Source: Pseudomonas sp. Irchel 3E20 (GTDB lineage Bacteria; Pseudomonadota; Gammaproteobacteria; Pseudomonadales; Pseudomonadaceae). From it: a stretch of 64,000 nt of DNA. The notes beneath the pieces were generated by a model. The model saw only the letters and a list, made by a program, of their open reading frames with translations, made no database searches and was not told the DNA's origin. The position numbers and the translations under genes were made by a program. Location of the stretch: assembly GCF_900187645.1 (NCBI RefSeq), contig NZ_FYEE01000003.1, positions 432,552 to 496,551 on the forward strand, in the 5' to 3' direction. Of the stretch, positions 19,354 through 27,653 are shown one piece after another. Every line of letters begins with the position of its first letter. Position 1 is the first letter of the stretch.

Positions 19354-19731
19354 TTACTGCAGGAACTGCGCGAAATTCACCCCGGTACCCGCCGGGCGCA
19401 CGTCTTCGAGGTAGGCGTCCTTGTCGGCGCTCAGTTCCAGGCTCACCGTGGATTTGCGCTTGCCTTCGTTGCGTACCACCAGGCCTTCCATTTTTTCCCG
19501 CAGGAACACAGTGGGCACTTTCAGGTGCAGCAACTGGTCGCTGGCGGGGCTGTGCAGCAGCAAGTGAATCCACTCGTATTGGCCGATGGCCAGGCGCGCC
19601 AGGGGTATATCGAACCACCAGATGTTCTTGTTGCGGTTCAACTCGGTGAAGTGGCAGTTGTTGACGCCCAGCACGGCACCGCCCAGTTCCTGGTTTCTGC
19701 GGGCAATGGCCTGCGCTTTATTGAGTTTCAT
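19354..19731 (-). CDS. Conserved hypothetical protein, 125 aa
   Basis: The protein starts at 19731 (MKLNKAQAIARRNQELGG). It has no signal peptide or transmembrane segment and a mixed alpha/beta appearance: LNRNKNIWWFDIPLARLAIGQYEWIHLLLHS (about residues 31-61) alternates strand-like and helical segments, and LKVPTVFLREKMEGLVVR (about 70-87) looks like strand-loop-helix. I do not recognise the family. It is divergent from the CsbD gene with a 201-base gap between starts. Codon usage and a normal composition support it as real. Confidence 0.7.
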   Translation of the reverse strand: MKLNKAQAIARRNQELGGAVLGVNNCHFTELNRNKNIWWFDIPLARLAIGQYEWIHLLLHSPASDQLLHLKVPTVFLREKMEGLVVRNEGKRKSTVSLELSADKDAYLEDVRPAGTGVNFAQFLQ

Positions 19732-19932
19732 GACATACCTGCACGGTTGGATCTTCGGCGCGTGGCCGCAAATAAGGTGCGCATTCTCGGGGGTTGCGCC
19801 GCAAACATAAAGCCCAACCTGCGCCGGGCCTTGAAAAGCCGCCGGGAAAATAAATGAAACTTGCTCCAAATGCCCCCGGTCAACCTTTACGCAAGCACTC
19901 GAATCACCCGGATAGTCACCAGGAGAATCACC

Positions 19933-20124
19933 ATGAGTAGCACCAGCGATAAAGTCAAAGGCATGGCCAACGAAGCGGTCGGCAACGTCAAGCAAGGCGT
20001 GGGCAAGGCCACCGATAACGACAAACTGCGTGCCGAAGGCAAAGCCCAGGAATTGAAGGGCGAAGCGCAACAGGCTGTCGGCAAAACCAAGGACGCCATC
20101 AAGAAAGGCGTCGATAAGGCATAA
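19933..20124 (+). CDS. CsbD-family stress protein
   Basis: This 63-residue hydrophilic protein has the CsbD signature [26 protein letters not shown] followed by [23 protein letters not shown]. CsbD-family proteins are abundant, poorly understood proteins induced in stationary phase or under osmotic stress. The start at 19933 follows a CAGGAGAATCACC ribosome-binding site. A degenerate AlgU-like pattern (AAACTT, 17 bases, TCAAC) lies just upstream near 19857-19884, but the -10 is poor. A strong terminator follows 26 bases after the stop. Confidence 0.92.
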   Translation: MSSTSDKVKGMANEAVGNVKQGVGKATDNDKLRAEGKAQELKGEAQQAVGKTKDAIKKGVDKA

Positions 20125-20150
20125 GCCGAAGTGCGTTTTAGTGTCATTGA

Positions 20151-20177
20151 GCGGCCATCCACGGATGGCCGCTTTTG
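20151..20177 (+). terminator. Rho-independent terminator of the CsbD gene
   Basis: Perfect 10-bp stem GCGGCCATCC with a 2-base loop, then TTTTG. Confidence 0.85.
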
Positions 20178-20316
20178 TAGGTGCAATGAACCGAAACTGT
20201 AGGCATGAGGTCAATTAGGCTACTTTGGTGTAGAACATCCGCTTTCAAAAACCACCCAAATAAACGCCCTTGAGTCGCCCCCGACTTCACACCTTTTTGC
20301 GGCGAAAGGAGACGCT

Positions 20317-21261
20317 ATGATTTTCCCGGATTTGAAAGGCCTGCCCCTGCACCGCGTGATGCTGCGTACGGTCACGGAGTTCGTTGACGACGAAATGTCC
20401 ACCTACGCCTCGGCGCTGGCCTATCAGATGCTGTTTTCCCTGTTCCCCTTCCTGCTGTTCCTGATCGCCCTGATCGGTTTCCTGCATTTACCGGATTTCT
20501 TCTCCTGGTTGCGCCTGCAATCGGAACTGGTGCTGCCGCCCCAGGCCCTGGAGCAGGTCAACCCGGTCATCGACCAACTCCAGCAATCGAAGGGCGGCCT
20601 GCTCTCGGTGGGTATCGTTATTGCCCTGTGGACCGCCTCGGCGGGCGTGCGCCTGATGATGAGCGCGATGAACGCCGCCTACGACGTGGTCGAGGGCCGG
20701 CCGATCTGGAAGCGCTTTCCGTTGTCGATCTTCTACACCGTAGGCATCGCCGGCATGCTGCTGGCCGCCGCCGCGCTGATGGTGCTAGGGCCGCAGGTGA
20801 TGGCTTGGGTAGCCGGGCAGGTGGGCATGGAAGATTTCATCGTTACCCTCTGGACCGTGCTGCGTTGGCCGCTGATCGTGATTTTGCTGATGGTGGCCGT
20901 GGCGTTGATCTACTACGTGATGCCGGACGTGCAGCAGGAATTTCGCTTCATCACCCCAGGTTCCGTGCTGGCGGTGGTGGTGTGGATCATCGCGTCCCTG
21001 GGCTTTGGCTACTACGTGAAAACCTTCGCTGACTACAACGCCATGTATGGCAGTATCGGCGCGATCATCGTATTGCTGCTGTACTTCTATATCTCCGCCG
21101 CGGTGCTGTTGCTGGGGGCGGAAATGAACGCAGTGATCGAGCACATGTCGGCCGATGGCAAAAATCCTGGTGAGAAGGACATGCCTGGGCACGGCGAAAA
21201 ACAACACGTGTCGGGACTGGGCCGGGACCACTCGCTCAAGCCGACCACAGACGAAGCCTGA
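20317..21261 (+). CDS. YihY/virulence factor BrkB family membrane protein
   Basis: This 314-residue integral membrane protein has about six hydrophobic segments. The first is at about residues 35-57 ([20 protein letters not shown]); others are near 90-110, 137-160, 180-205, 210-235 and 245-268. The YihY/BrkB family signature [18 protein letters not shown] and [28 protein letters not shown] region are clear. The C-terminus is a hydrophilic, His/Lys-rich cytoplasmic tail. The family was once called RNase BN in error; its actual function is uncertain. The start follows GAAAGGAGACGCT. Peptide deformylase starts two bases after its stop, so they form an operon. Confidence 0.88.
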   Translation: MIFPDLKGLPLHRVMLRTVTEFVDDEMSTYASALAYQMLFSLFPFLLFLIALIGFLHLPDFFSWLRLQSELVLPPQALEQVNPVIDQLQQSKGGLLSVGIVIALWTASAGVRLMMSAMNAAYDVVEGRPIWKRFPLSIFYTVGIAGMLLAAAALMVLGPQVMAWVAGQVGMEDFIVTLWTVLRWPLIVILLMVAVALIYYVMPDVQQEFRFITPGSVLAVVVWIIASLGFGYYVKTFADYNAMYGSIGAIIVLLLYFYISAAVLLLGAEMNAVIEHMSADGKNPGEKDMPGHGEKQHVSGLGRDHSLKPTTDEA

Positions 21262-21263
21262 AG

Positions 21264-21803
21264 ATGATCCGTGAAATCCTGAAAATGGGCGACGAACGCC
21301 TGCTGCGCATCGCGCCACCCGTCCCACCGCACATGTTCGACAGCGCCGAGTTATGGCAACTGATCGACGACATGTTCCAGACCATGGAACACGTCGGCGG
21401 TGTTGGCCTGGCCGCGCCCCAGGTGGGCGTCAACCTGCAACTGGTGGTGTTCGGCTTCGAACACAGCGAGCGCTACCCGGACGCCGAGGCCGTGCCGCAG
21501 ACCATCCTGATAAACCCGCTGATTACGCCTCTGGCGCCGACCCTCGAAGAGGGTTTCGAGGGCTGCCTGTCGGTGCCCGGGCTGCGGGGTGCGGTGCAGC
21601 GCTACCAGCACATCCGCTACGAAGGCTTCGACCCCAAGGGCGAGCCGATCGTGCGCATGGCCTCGGGCTTTCACGCGCGGGTGGTGCAGCACGAGTGCGA
21701 TCACCTGATCGGGCGCCTGTACCCGTCGCGCATCAGCGATTTCAGCAAGTTCGGCTTTATTGACGTGATGTTCCCGGACCTGCCGCACGGCACGCTGGAG
21801 TAG
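21264..21803 (+). CDS. def: Peptide deformylase
   Basis: This 179-residue enzyme removes the formyl group from nascent N-terminal methionine. All three metal-site motifs are intact: [10 protein letters not shown] (residues 46-55), EGCLSVPG with the metal ligand Cys101, and QHECDHLIG with His143 and His147 as ligands. It starts two bases after the YihY gene. It is not next to fmt, the usual partner of the primary def gene, so it is probably an extra paralogue. Its last 47 bases overlap the convergent GNAT gene. Confidence 0.95.
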   Translation: MIREILKMGDERLLRIAPPVPPHMFDSAELWQLIDDMFQTMEHVGGVGLAAPQVGVNLQLVVFGFEHSERYPDAEAVPQTILINPLITPLAPTLEEGFEGCLSVPGLRGAVQRYQHIRYEGFDPKGEPIVRMASGFHARVVQHECDHLIGRLYPSRISDFSKFGFIDVMFPDLPHGTLE

Positions 21804-22203
21804 CTTGCAGCGCCACCAGCGCCTTGTTGCGCCGGTAGCGCACCAACCGTTCGGCCAGGGCCTGGGGCAGGGCGCACTGGCTGCAAAACCCCAGTTTTTC
21901 GTAGAAGCCTTGCAAGTCCGGGTGGCAGAACAGCCACACCGGGCCGTCGAGCGGGGCGATAGCCTGTGCCACCAGGCCACTGGCGATCTGCCGGCCACGG
22001 TAGGCCGGGTCAACGAACAACCCGGTCAGCCAATGCCCCTGTGCCATCGGCCGCAGGTTCAATGCAGCGACGATTTGCGCCTCTTTCGCCACCCACGAAA
22101 CCCCTTCGCGGCTACTACGCATGGCGGTGTCGTGGCTGCGGTAAAACTTGTTGAGCAAGGGCAGGTGCAGGTCGGGCAATGCTTGGAAATTCAGCTCGGG
22201 CAT
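21757..22203 (-). CDS. GNAT-family N-acetyltransferase
   Basis: This 148-residue protein carries the acetyl-CoA-binding motif [25 protein letters not shown] (about residues 59-82, RGRQIA being the pyrophosphate loop), followed by [17 protein letters not shown] (about 95-111), the typical motif B. The substrate is unknown. The tail after about residue 135 overlaps the 3' end of def on the opposite strand and looks low in conservation ([13 protein letters not shown]), so the stop may be secondarily extended. Confidence 0.85.
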   Translation of the reverse strand: MPELNFQALPDLHLPLLNKFYRSHDTAMRSSREGVSWVAKEAQIVAALNLRPMAQGHWLTGLFVDPAYRGRQIASGLVAQAIAPLDGPVWLFCHPDLQGFYEKLGFCSQCALPQALAERLVRYRRNKALVALQATPACRAAGPGTSRQ

Positions 22204-22317
22204 GGTTTTAGAGGGCTTTTTCGGGGAACTGGGCAGTTAAATCGGGCAAATGGCATTCTGCCAGGCAATTGGTGTTATACCTCAACGTTACCTTCCCGTA
22301 TGAGTGGAGCACGCATC

Positions 22318-22428
22318 ATGGCCAAAGGCATGGATTCAAAGAAAGCCGCGAAAAAGAAACCGGCAAAAACCGCCGACGAAAAACGCGCCGATAAAAAAGC
22401 CAAGAAGGTTGGCGTTTTCGGCCACTGA
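22318..22428 (+). CDS. Lysine-rich 36-aa peptide
   Basis: The peptide MAKGMDSKKAAKKKPAKTADE… has 12 lysines in 36 residues and ends KKVGVFGH. The start at 22318 follows GGAGC seven bases upstream; an in-frame ATG at 22300 is possible. A clean rho-independent terminator begins 13 bases after the stop, so this is a self-contained transcription unit. The composition resembles small nucleic-acid-binding or ribosome-associated basic peptides. No function is known to me. It is divergent from the GNAT gene. Confidence 0.7.
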   Translation: MAKGMDSKKAAKKKPAKTADEKRADKKAKKVGVFGH

Positions 22429-22440
22429 TAGATCCTCGCG

Positions 22441-22470
22441 CCAAGCCCGTTTGTCGGGCTTGGCCTTAGT
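22441..22470 (+). terminator. Terminator of the Lys-rich peptide gene
   Basis: Perfect 9-bp stem CCAAGCCCG, loop TTTGT, complement, then CCTTAGTTT. Confidence 0.75.
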
Positions 22471-22508
22471 TTGCCCAGGCAAACTTCCCTCGATAATGGC
22501 CGACTAGC

Positions 22509-22641
22509 TTGCGCCTGAGCAAAAGTGGCGAGGAGCTATGGCTGGAGGCCCGCTACAGGCCGGTGCTGGGCCCGGACCGGCAAGTGCACCGCGTGCTTAA
22601 AGTGGCCTCCAATATCAGCGAACGGATCAACCTGGAACACG
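22509..22641 (+). pseudogene. PAS-domain remnant (chemoreceptor or sensor fragment)
   Basis: About 44 codons read KSGEELWLEARYRPVLGPD followed by VHRVLKVASNISERI. This is the C-terminal half of a PAS domain of the kind found in PAS-type chemoreceptors (typical KDGxExWLEAxYxPV…KVVKxAxDITER). A stop codon lies 13 bases upstream of 22509, no start codon with a ribosome-binding site is present, and the resemblance ends near 22641. No signalling domain follows, so it is a leftover from a deleted gene. Confidence 0.6.
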
Positions 22642-22739
22642 AAAACCCAACGCCATCGGCCACGCCCTGGCGGTCAGGTTGGCTGTGCCAGCCTCATCGC
22701 AGACGAGCCCACTCCCACGCAAGCCCTCCCCAGCAACCG

Positions 22740-23171
22740 CTATACCGCCGCCATGCCCTCACTCTTGAGCTTCATCTCTTGTTCGCTCGTGACCTTGGCG
22801 AACTCTATTTCTTCGGCCATGCGCTTGGCGATTTTCTGCTCGATATCGAACTGCACCGGCGGCGGCATGGCTTTGATCTCTTCTTCGGTGAGGTTCATTT
22901 CCAGGAGGAGCTTGGCCCGCAGGCGCTGTTCGGGCGTCTGGTGCATGTATTCGAGAAAATCCTTGAGGGCGTTGCTCTGCTTGCTGCCGTCGGTGGCGTG
23001 GGTGGCCGCTTCGGCTTTGGCGGTGGGCGGCACCTTGGTGGTGTCTGCGCTGTTCTGCACGCTGTGCAGCACGGCGTTGAACTGGGTGCTGGCCGCCGCC
23101 GAGGTGGCGGGGTCTTTGTCGGGGCGGATGCCCAGTTGCAGCACCGGGCTGGTCTGAACGTTGAGTGACAT
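22740..23171 (-). CDS. Hypothetical protein, 143 aa
   Basis: The protein begins MSLNVQTSPVLQLGIRPDKD and has no signal peptide or membrane segment. The N-terminal 60 residues are low-complexity (Ser/Thr/Ala); the second half is a charged helix-rich segment: ALKDFLEYMHQTPEQRLRAKLLLEMNLTEEEIKAMPP, then FDIEQKIAKRMAEEIEFAKV (about residues 68-125). The motif LEYMxQTPxxRxRxxxLxxxGLTEExIxxMPPxxxxxIExxIAxxI recurs in Pseudomonas hypothetical proteins. I cannot assign a function. Its position beside a PAS remnant and a PACE gene gives no clue. Confidence 0.75.
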   Translation of the reverse strand: MSLNVQTSPVLQLGIRPDKDPATSAAASTQFNAVLHSVQNSADTTKVPPTAKAEAATHATDGSKQSNALKDFLEYMHQTPEQRLRAKLLLEMNLTEEEIKAMPPPVQFDIEQKIAKRMAEEIEFAKVTSEQEMKLKSEGMAAV

Positions 23172-23308
23172 GATTCAAATCCTTGAACGATGGGAACACC
23201 AAGGCCTGGAGCAAATTGCGTGCCTGCCCCGCAAAGCCCCGGTTTCATGGGGTTTTGCCGGGGCTGGGCGGTGAGGGTTTTCCTCTGGGCGGAAGGCTTT
23301 TGCCGCTG

Positions 23309-23740
23309 TCAGGCCGGGTCGGGCAGGGCCGAGGCGGGCAGGCCGAACACGCGGTCGAACAGCCAGTTGAAGGCAAAGGTGTAGCAGGGGATGAACAGAA
23401 TCAGGGCCAGGTCCAGGAGGAAGGCGGCCCAGAGGCTGATGCCCATCCACCCGGCAATCAACGGGATCAGGAACACGATCAGCGTCAACTGGAACCCCAC
23501 TGCGTGGGCGATGCGCCGCTTGACGGTGCGGGTGCGCGACGGCTGGCGGCTTTCCCAGCGCTCGAACAGGGTGGTGTAGATGAAGTTCCAGGCCACCGCG
23601 ATGCTGGTGATGACCACCGCCAGCGGCCCGGTGCTGCTTGGCGAAGTGCCGGACAGCAGCGCCAGGCCGAGGGCGGAGAAGGTCATGCCGAACACCTCGA
23701 ACAACGAGACATAGACCAGTTTGCGTTTGACGCCTTGCAT
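23309..23740 (-). CDS. PACE-family efflux transporter, copy 1
   Basis: This 143-residue membrane protein has four transmembrane helices in two tandem bacterial transmembrane pair (BTP) domains, the defining layout of PACE (chlorhexidine/AceI-like) exporters. Helices lie at about residues 10-30, 38-58, 81-101 and 106-127. FEVFGMTFSALGLALLSG and AVAWNFIYTTLFERWE (first pair) match the family, and FLLDLALILFIPCYTFAFNWLFD (second) repeats the pattern. It is divergent from a LysR gene (131 bases between starts), the usual PACE arrangement. A second such pair is at 33.3-34.7 kb. Confidence 0.88.
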   Translation of the reverse strand: MQGVKRKLVYVSLFEVFGMTFSALGLALLSGTSPSSTGPLAVVITSIAVAWNFIYTTLFERWESRQPSRTRTVKRRIAHAVGFQLTLIVFLIPLIAGWMGISLWAAFLLDLALILFIPCYTFAFNWLFDRVFGLPASALPDPA

Positions 23741-23871
23741 GGGGGATTCCTTGTGCGCGTGATGGGGGCCAGGCTTTTTTGTGGGCAGGGCTGGCGCTGG
23801 GCGCAGAAGGTAGCTTCAATGCGGCTGATAGAAAAAGTCAGTAGCTTTCAGTTTTATTGATAGGTGGTGCC

Positions 23872-24759
23872 GTGAGTTTCAGCCCTTCGAGTATTGAATT
23901 GTTCCTTGCCGTGATCGAACGCGGCTCGTTTTCTGCCGCCGCCCGGGCCTTGGGCAAGGTGCCGTCGGCGGTGAGCATGGGTATCGCCAACCTGGAGGCC
24001 GAGTTGGGGTACGCCCTGTTTGACCGCAGCCACCGCGAACCCCAGCCCACGGCGCTGGCCAATGCCCTGGTGCCCCATGCGCGGTTGATCGCCGAGCAGC
24101 TCAAGCAACTGCAAGTGCACGCGTTGCAGTTGTCGTTGGGGTTGGAGAGCAAGTTATCCATCGGCGTGGTGGCGGATATTGGCCCTTCGCGATTGCTGGC
24201 GGCCATTAAGGTGATTGCCCAGCGCCATCCCTTGTTGGACATCGAAGTGCTGACCGCGCCCCAGGACGATGTCCTGCATTTGCTGCACAGCGGCCGCGTC
24301 AGTGTGTGCCTGGCCTTCGCCGGGTTGGCGGTGAACGTGTTGGAGCGTTTCCAGTTCATTGGCAGCGAGCAACTGGTGGCCACCATCGGCGCCGCCCACC
24401 CGGCGTTTGCCGGGGCGCATGGGCCGCTGTACCTGGAAGACCTGGTGAACGTGCGCCAGATCCTCGTCGCCAGCCGCGACCTGCCCCTGGCCGACGCCCG
24501 GCCGCTGGTGGCCGAGTCGTACTGGCGCACCGATAGCCTGGCAATGGCCCTGGACATGGTGGAAAGCGGCATCGGTTGGGGCAACTTCCCCCTCTCGGTG
24601 GTGGCGCCGCTGCTGGCCGCCGGGCGGCTCAAACGCCTGGATTTTCACAACACCGAAAACGGCCTGCTGCTGCCGTTGCACGTGGTGTGGCTGAAAAACC
24701 AACCCCTGGGAAAAGGCGCCGCTGCCTTCGTGCAACTGCTGACCCCACCGTTGTTGTAG
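23872..24759 (+). CDS. LysR-family regulator divergent from PACE copy 1
   Basis: This 295-residue protein starts at GTG 23872, behind AGGTGGT; a TTG at 23857 is the alternative. The N-terminal winged HTH is SPSSIELFLAVIERGSFSAAARALGKVPSAVSMGIANLEAELG, and the rest is a LysR substrate-binding domain (about residues 90-293). The usual reading is that it activates the divergent PACE gene in response to a biocide or polyamine. The gap holds a dyad, GAAA-N11-TTTC (about 23830-23848), a plausible LysR site. It is clearly paralogous to the LysR at 33330-34184. Confidence 0.88.
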   Translation: MSFSPSSIELFLAVIERGSFSAAARALGKVPSAVSMGIANLEAELGYALFDRSHREPQPTALANALVPHARLIAEQLKQLQVHALQLSLGLESKLSIGVVADIGPSRLLAAIKVIAQRHPLLDIEVLTAPQDDVLHLLHSGRVSVCLAFAGLAVNVLERFQFIGSEQLVATIGAAHPAFAGAHGPLYLEDLVNVRQILVASRDLPLADARPLVAESYWRTDSLAMALDMVESGIGWGNFPLSVVAPLLAAGRLKRLDFHNTENGLLLPLHVVWLKNQPLGKGAAAFVQLLTPPLL

Positions 24760-24785
24760 CCAGCGGGCGAGCCCGCCTCCTATAA
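24754..24785. repeat. Diverged family-B palindrome after the LysR gene
   Basis: GTAGCCAGCGGGCGAGCCCG followed by CCTCCTATAAAAAAGG. It resembles the element at 1451-1482 and overlaps the LysR stop codon. Confidence 0.6.
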
Positions 24786-24815
24786 AAAAGGCAACGTCGT
24801 CGGTGTTTTCCACGC

Positions 24816-25736
24816 CTATAAGGCGCTTCTGAGCCACGTCAACAATGCCGTCATGGCGGCGTCGGGCTCCGGGGTTTGCCGGCGCAGGAGGTAGTAGGCG
24901 CTGCCATCGGGAACAAAGCCCCAGGGCGCCACCAGCAGGCCCGATTGCAGGTCGTCGCGCACCAGTTGCCACGGGGCAATTGCCAGGCCTAGCCCGGCCA
25001 CGGCCGCTTGCAGGCTGAAGTAGAAATGCTCGAAGACTTGCTCCGCGGGCTCTGGCGTCGGGCTGGCGGTGGCTTCGAGCCAATGGCTCCAGGCCTGGGG
25101 CCGGGTGGCGCTGTGCAGGCGCGGGGCGTCGCGGGCCAGCCGGGGCTGGCCGTTGTGCAGGGGCGCCCAGTGCGCGGATCGGTCGGGGCGGCACACCGGG
25201 CCGACGCTTTCGTCGAACAGCCAATCGGCGTGGGCATCGGCGGGCCAAGGGAAATCCTGGCGGCGAATGGCCAGGTCGATACCGTCCTTGAACGAAAACG
25301 GCCCGCCCCCGGCCACCAGTTGCAGGCTGATGCCCGGGTGGGCGGCGTAGAACGCCGGAATCCGTGGGATCAGCCAACGCATCAGCAAGGTTGGCTCGCA
25401 GGACAGCACCAGCGGCGCGCTCGGACTGGGGGTACGCAAGCGGCGGGCGGTGGTTTCCAGTTGATCGAAGGCGTTCTCCACCGTTTGCAGCAGTTCACGC
25501 CCGGCGTCAGTGAGAAACACTCGGTGGCTGCGGCGCTCGAACAGGGCCGTTTGTAGGTCGTCCTCCAAGGCCCGTACGGCGCGGCTGATGGCCCCGTGGG
25601 TGAGGTGCAGCGCGGCGGCGGCGCGGGTGAAGCTCTCCAGGCGCGCGGCCATCTCGAAGCAACGCAGGGCGCTGAGGGGCGGCAGGCGGCGCTTGGCAGT
25701 CTGTGAGTTTTTATCACCGAGAGTGTCAGTTTTCAT
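24816..25736 (-). CDS. LysR-family regulator (GcvA-like)
   Basis: This 306-residue protein has the GcvA-subgroup N-terminus RRLPPLSALRCFEMAARLESFTRAAAALHLTHGAISRAVRALEDDL (about residues 16-61), which contains the HTH, and a substrate-binding domain with LVAGGGPFSFKDGIDLAIRR (about 139-158). It lies divergent from the LysE exporter gene, with 65 bases between starts. It therefore probably controls that exporter, in the manner of LysR-type ArgP/LysG controlling lysE-like genes. The inducing amino acid is unknown. Confidence 0.87.
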   Translation of the reverse strand: MKTDTLGDKNSQTAKRRLPPLSALRCFEMAARLESFTRAAAALHLTHGAISRAVRALEDDLQTALFERRSHRVFLTDAGRELLQTVENAFDQLETTARRLRTPSPSAPLVLSCEPTLLMRWLIPRIPAFYAAHPGISLQLVAGGGPFSFKDGIDLAIRRQDFPWPADAHADWLFDESVGPVCRPDRSAHWAPLHNGQPRLARDAPRLHSATRPQAWSHWLEATASPTPEPAEQVFEHFYFSLQAAVAGLGLAIAPWQLVRDDLQSGLLVAPWGFVPDGSAYYLLRRQTPEPDAAMTALLTWLRSAL

Positions 25737-25801
25737 CGTTCGCCTGGCCGCCCTGTAGCCATTAAAGTGTGGCGCTGATTCTATACCCCGGAGCGCGGCC
25801 C

Positions 25802-26422
25802 ATGACTGAACTGTTAGTTGTAATCACCATCACCGTGCTGGCGGTGCTCAGCCCCGGGCCGGACTTTGCCATGGTCACCCGCAACAGCCTGCTGCTGTCG
25901 CGGCGCCACGGGGTGATGACGGCGCTGGGGATTGGCTTGGGGGTGATGGTCCATGTCGCCTACACCGTGCTTGGCGTGGGCTTGGTGGTGCGCGAGTCGC
26001 TGCTGCTGTTCACCGCGTTGAAAGTGGCGGGGGCGTTGTACCTGATCTACCTGGGCGTGCAGATGCTGCGCGCCAAGCCCCAGGCCGAGGCGGCGGGGCA
26101 ACCTGGCGCGGTGCAGCAGTCGCTGTGCAAGGCCTTGCGCACCGGGTTTTTGACCAATGCGCTGAACCCCAAGACGATGATTTTCGTGGTCAGCCTGTAC
26201 CTGCAAGTGCTGCAACCGAACACGCCGCTGGCGCTGCAACTGGGTTACGGCGCGATCATCGTCGCCGCGCACTGGCTGTGGTTCGTGGCGCTGGCGCTGT
26301 TTTTTTCCGCGCCGGCCATTCGCAACCGCTTGATGGGCTACAAGCGGCGCATCGACCAGGTGTTCGGTGGCGTGCTGGTGGTGTTCGGCGCCTTGCTGGG
26401 GCTGATGAGCGTGCGCGGCTAG
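25802..26422 (+). CDS. LysE/RhtB-family amino-acid exporter
   Basis: This 206-residue inner-membrane protein has the RhtB signature VLSPGPDFAMVTRNSLLLSRRHG (about residues 14-36) and about six hydrophobic segments (about 2-22, 38-60, 67-86, 110-130, 145-170, 182-202). KALRTGFLTNALNPKTMIF is the typical second-half motif. It exports an amino acid or a homoserine-lactone-type compound; the specificity cannot be read. The start at ATG 25802 is favoured over an upstream in-frame start. It is probably regulated by the divergent LysR. Its stop overlaps the end of gntR by four bases on the opposite strand. Confidence 0.88.
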   Translation: MTELLVVITITVLAVLSPGPDFAMVTRNSLLLSRRHGVMTALGIGLGVMVHVAYTVLGVGLVVRESLLLFTALKVAGALYLIYLGVQMLRAKPQAEAAGQPGAVQQSLCKALRTGFLTNALNPKTMIFVVSLYLQVLQPNTPLALQLGYGAIIVAAHWLWFVALALFFSAPAIRNRLMGYKRRIDQVFGGVLVVFGALLGLMSVRG

Positions 26423-27450
26423 GTGCTTTCGCGCACTTTGAGTTCAAAACCCATGTCCTGCACCGGTTGCGCCACGCGGTTGCCGGCCATCAGCACCAGC
26501 ATCTGCTCGGCGGCGCGCCGGCCGATGGCTTCGCGCGGGGTGCTGATGCTGCTCAGGCGCGGCACCATGTGGGCCGAGGCGGGCAGGTCGTTGAAGCCCA
26601 GGATCGCCACGCGCCCGGGCACTGCGATGCCGCTGCGCAGGGCTTCGAGCAGGGCGCCGTGGGCCAGGTCGTCGTTGCCGAAGAAGATCGCGTCCACTTG
26701 CGGTTGGCTGGCCATCAGGTGCAGGAACAGTTCGCCGCCCAGGCCCACCGAGGAGGGCCGCGGGGTCAGCACTTCCAAGTCCGGGTTGTATAGGCCGGCC
26801 TGCTGCAAGCCGCGGCGAAAGCCCTCGCCGCGCAGCAGGGTGCGTTGGTCCAGTTGCGCGCCGATGTAGGCCAGGTGTTTGCGCCCGCGGGCAATCAGGT
26901 GGGCGGCGGCGGTTTCGCCCGCGCTGACTTGGGAGAAACCCACGCAATTGACCCCGGCGCCGGCGTCCAACTCCATCATGTACACGCACGGCACCTGGCT
27001 GGCGTCGATCATGCGCCGGGCGCTTTCGGTGCGGTCGAAACCGGTGAGTAACAGGCCTCGGGGCTGATAGGCCATGTAGTTGCGCAGCAGGTTTTCCTCT
27101 TCGTCGCGGCAATAGTGGTAGTTGCCGATCAGCACCTCGAAGCCCTTGGGCCGCAGCACCTGGTGGATGGCTTCCAGGGTGTCGATGAACAGCAGGTTGG
27201 ACAGCGACGGCACCAGCACCACCACCGAATGGCTCTGGGCCGAGGCCAGGGCGCGGGCGGCAGGGTTGACCACGTAGTTGAGGTCCAGGGCGGCTTGGCG
27301 CACCTTTTCCACCAGCGCCGGGGCCACGGTGCTGATGCCACGCAGGGCGCGGGACGCGGTGATGGGGCTGACGCCGGCCAGGCGTGCGACTTCATTGAGG
27401 GTAGGGCGGCCCGTGGTGCGGGGGTTTTTATCGTTTTTAGGGGAGGTCAT
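26419..27450 (-). CDS. gntR: LacI-family repressor of gluconate utilisation
   Basis: This 343-residue protein has a LacI HTH, PTLNEVARLAGVSPITASRALRGISTV (about residues 15-41), with the hinge helix NPAARALASAQS (about 65-76). The periplasmic-binding-protein-like effector domain follows. It is divergent from gntK and carries the operator AGGTAGCGCTGTCT 34 bases before its own start, so it is autoregulated. Gluconate or 6-phosphogluconate would be the expected effector. The start at ATG 27450 is preferred over an upstream TTG at 27465 that lacks a ribosome-binding site. Confidence 0.92.
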   Translation of the reverse strand: MTSPKNDKNPRTTGRPTLNEVARLAGVSPITASRALRGISTVAPALVEKVRQAALDLNYVVNPAARALASAQSHSVVVLVPSLSNLLFIDTLEAIHQVLRPKGFEVLIGNYHYCRDEEENLLRNYMAYQPRGLLLTGFDRTESARRMIDASQVPCVYMMELDAGAGVNCVGFSQVSAGETAAAHLIARGRKHLAYIGAQLDQRTLLRGEGFRRGLQQAGLYNPDLEVLTPRPSSVGLGGELFLHLMASQPQVDAIFFGNDDLAHGALLEALRSGIAVPGRVAILGFNDLPASAHMVPRLSSISTPREAIGRRAAEQMLVLMAGNRVAQPVQDMGFELKVREST

Positions 27451-27483
27451 CAGGCGGCTTGCCAAACAAAATTCGAGGCACTA

Positions 27484-27497
27484 AGGTAGCGCTGTCT
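27484..27497. promoter_or_regulatory. GntR operator 1 (gntR side)
   Basis: AGGTAGCGCTGTCT, one base different from operators 2 and 3. Preceded by ACTA, it fits the reported P. aeruginosa GntR consensus AC-N-AAG-N-TAGCGCT exactly. Confidence 0.8.
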
Positions 27498-27622
27498 CGA
27501 TGTGCCTGCAATTGGCATGAACCGTGGGTTGCCTGATCCCGTTCCTGTCGGTCGAGACCCCCCCATAAAAACGAGAGAAGGCGCCGATAGGGCCTGTTTT
27601 TGCACCCGCATCAAATTCGCAA

Positions 27623-27636
27623 AGATAGCGCTGTCT
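27623..27636. promoter_or_regulatory. GntR operator 2 (gntK)
   Basis: AGATAGCGCTGTCT, a near-perfect palindrome centred on AGCGCT, 17 bases before the gntK start codon. The repeats at 27484 and 28202 share it. Confidence 0.85.
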
Positions 27637-27653
27637 GCGTTCTGAGGTGTTCC

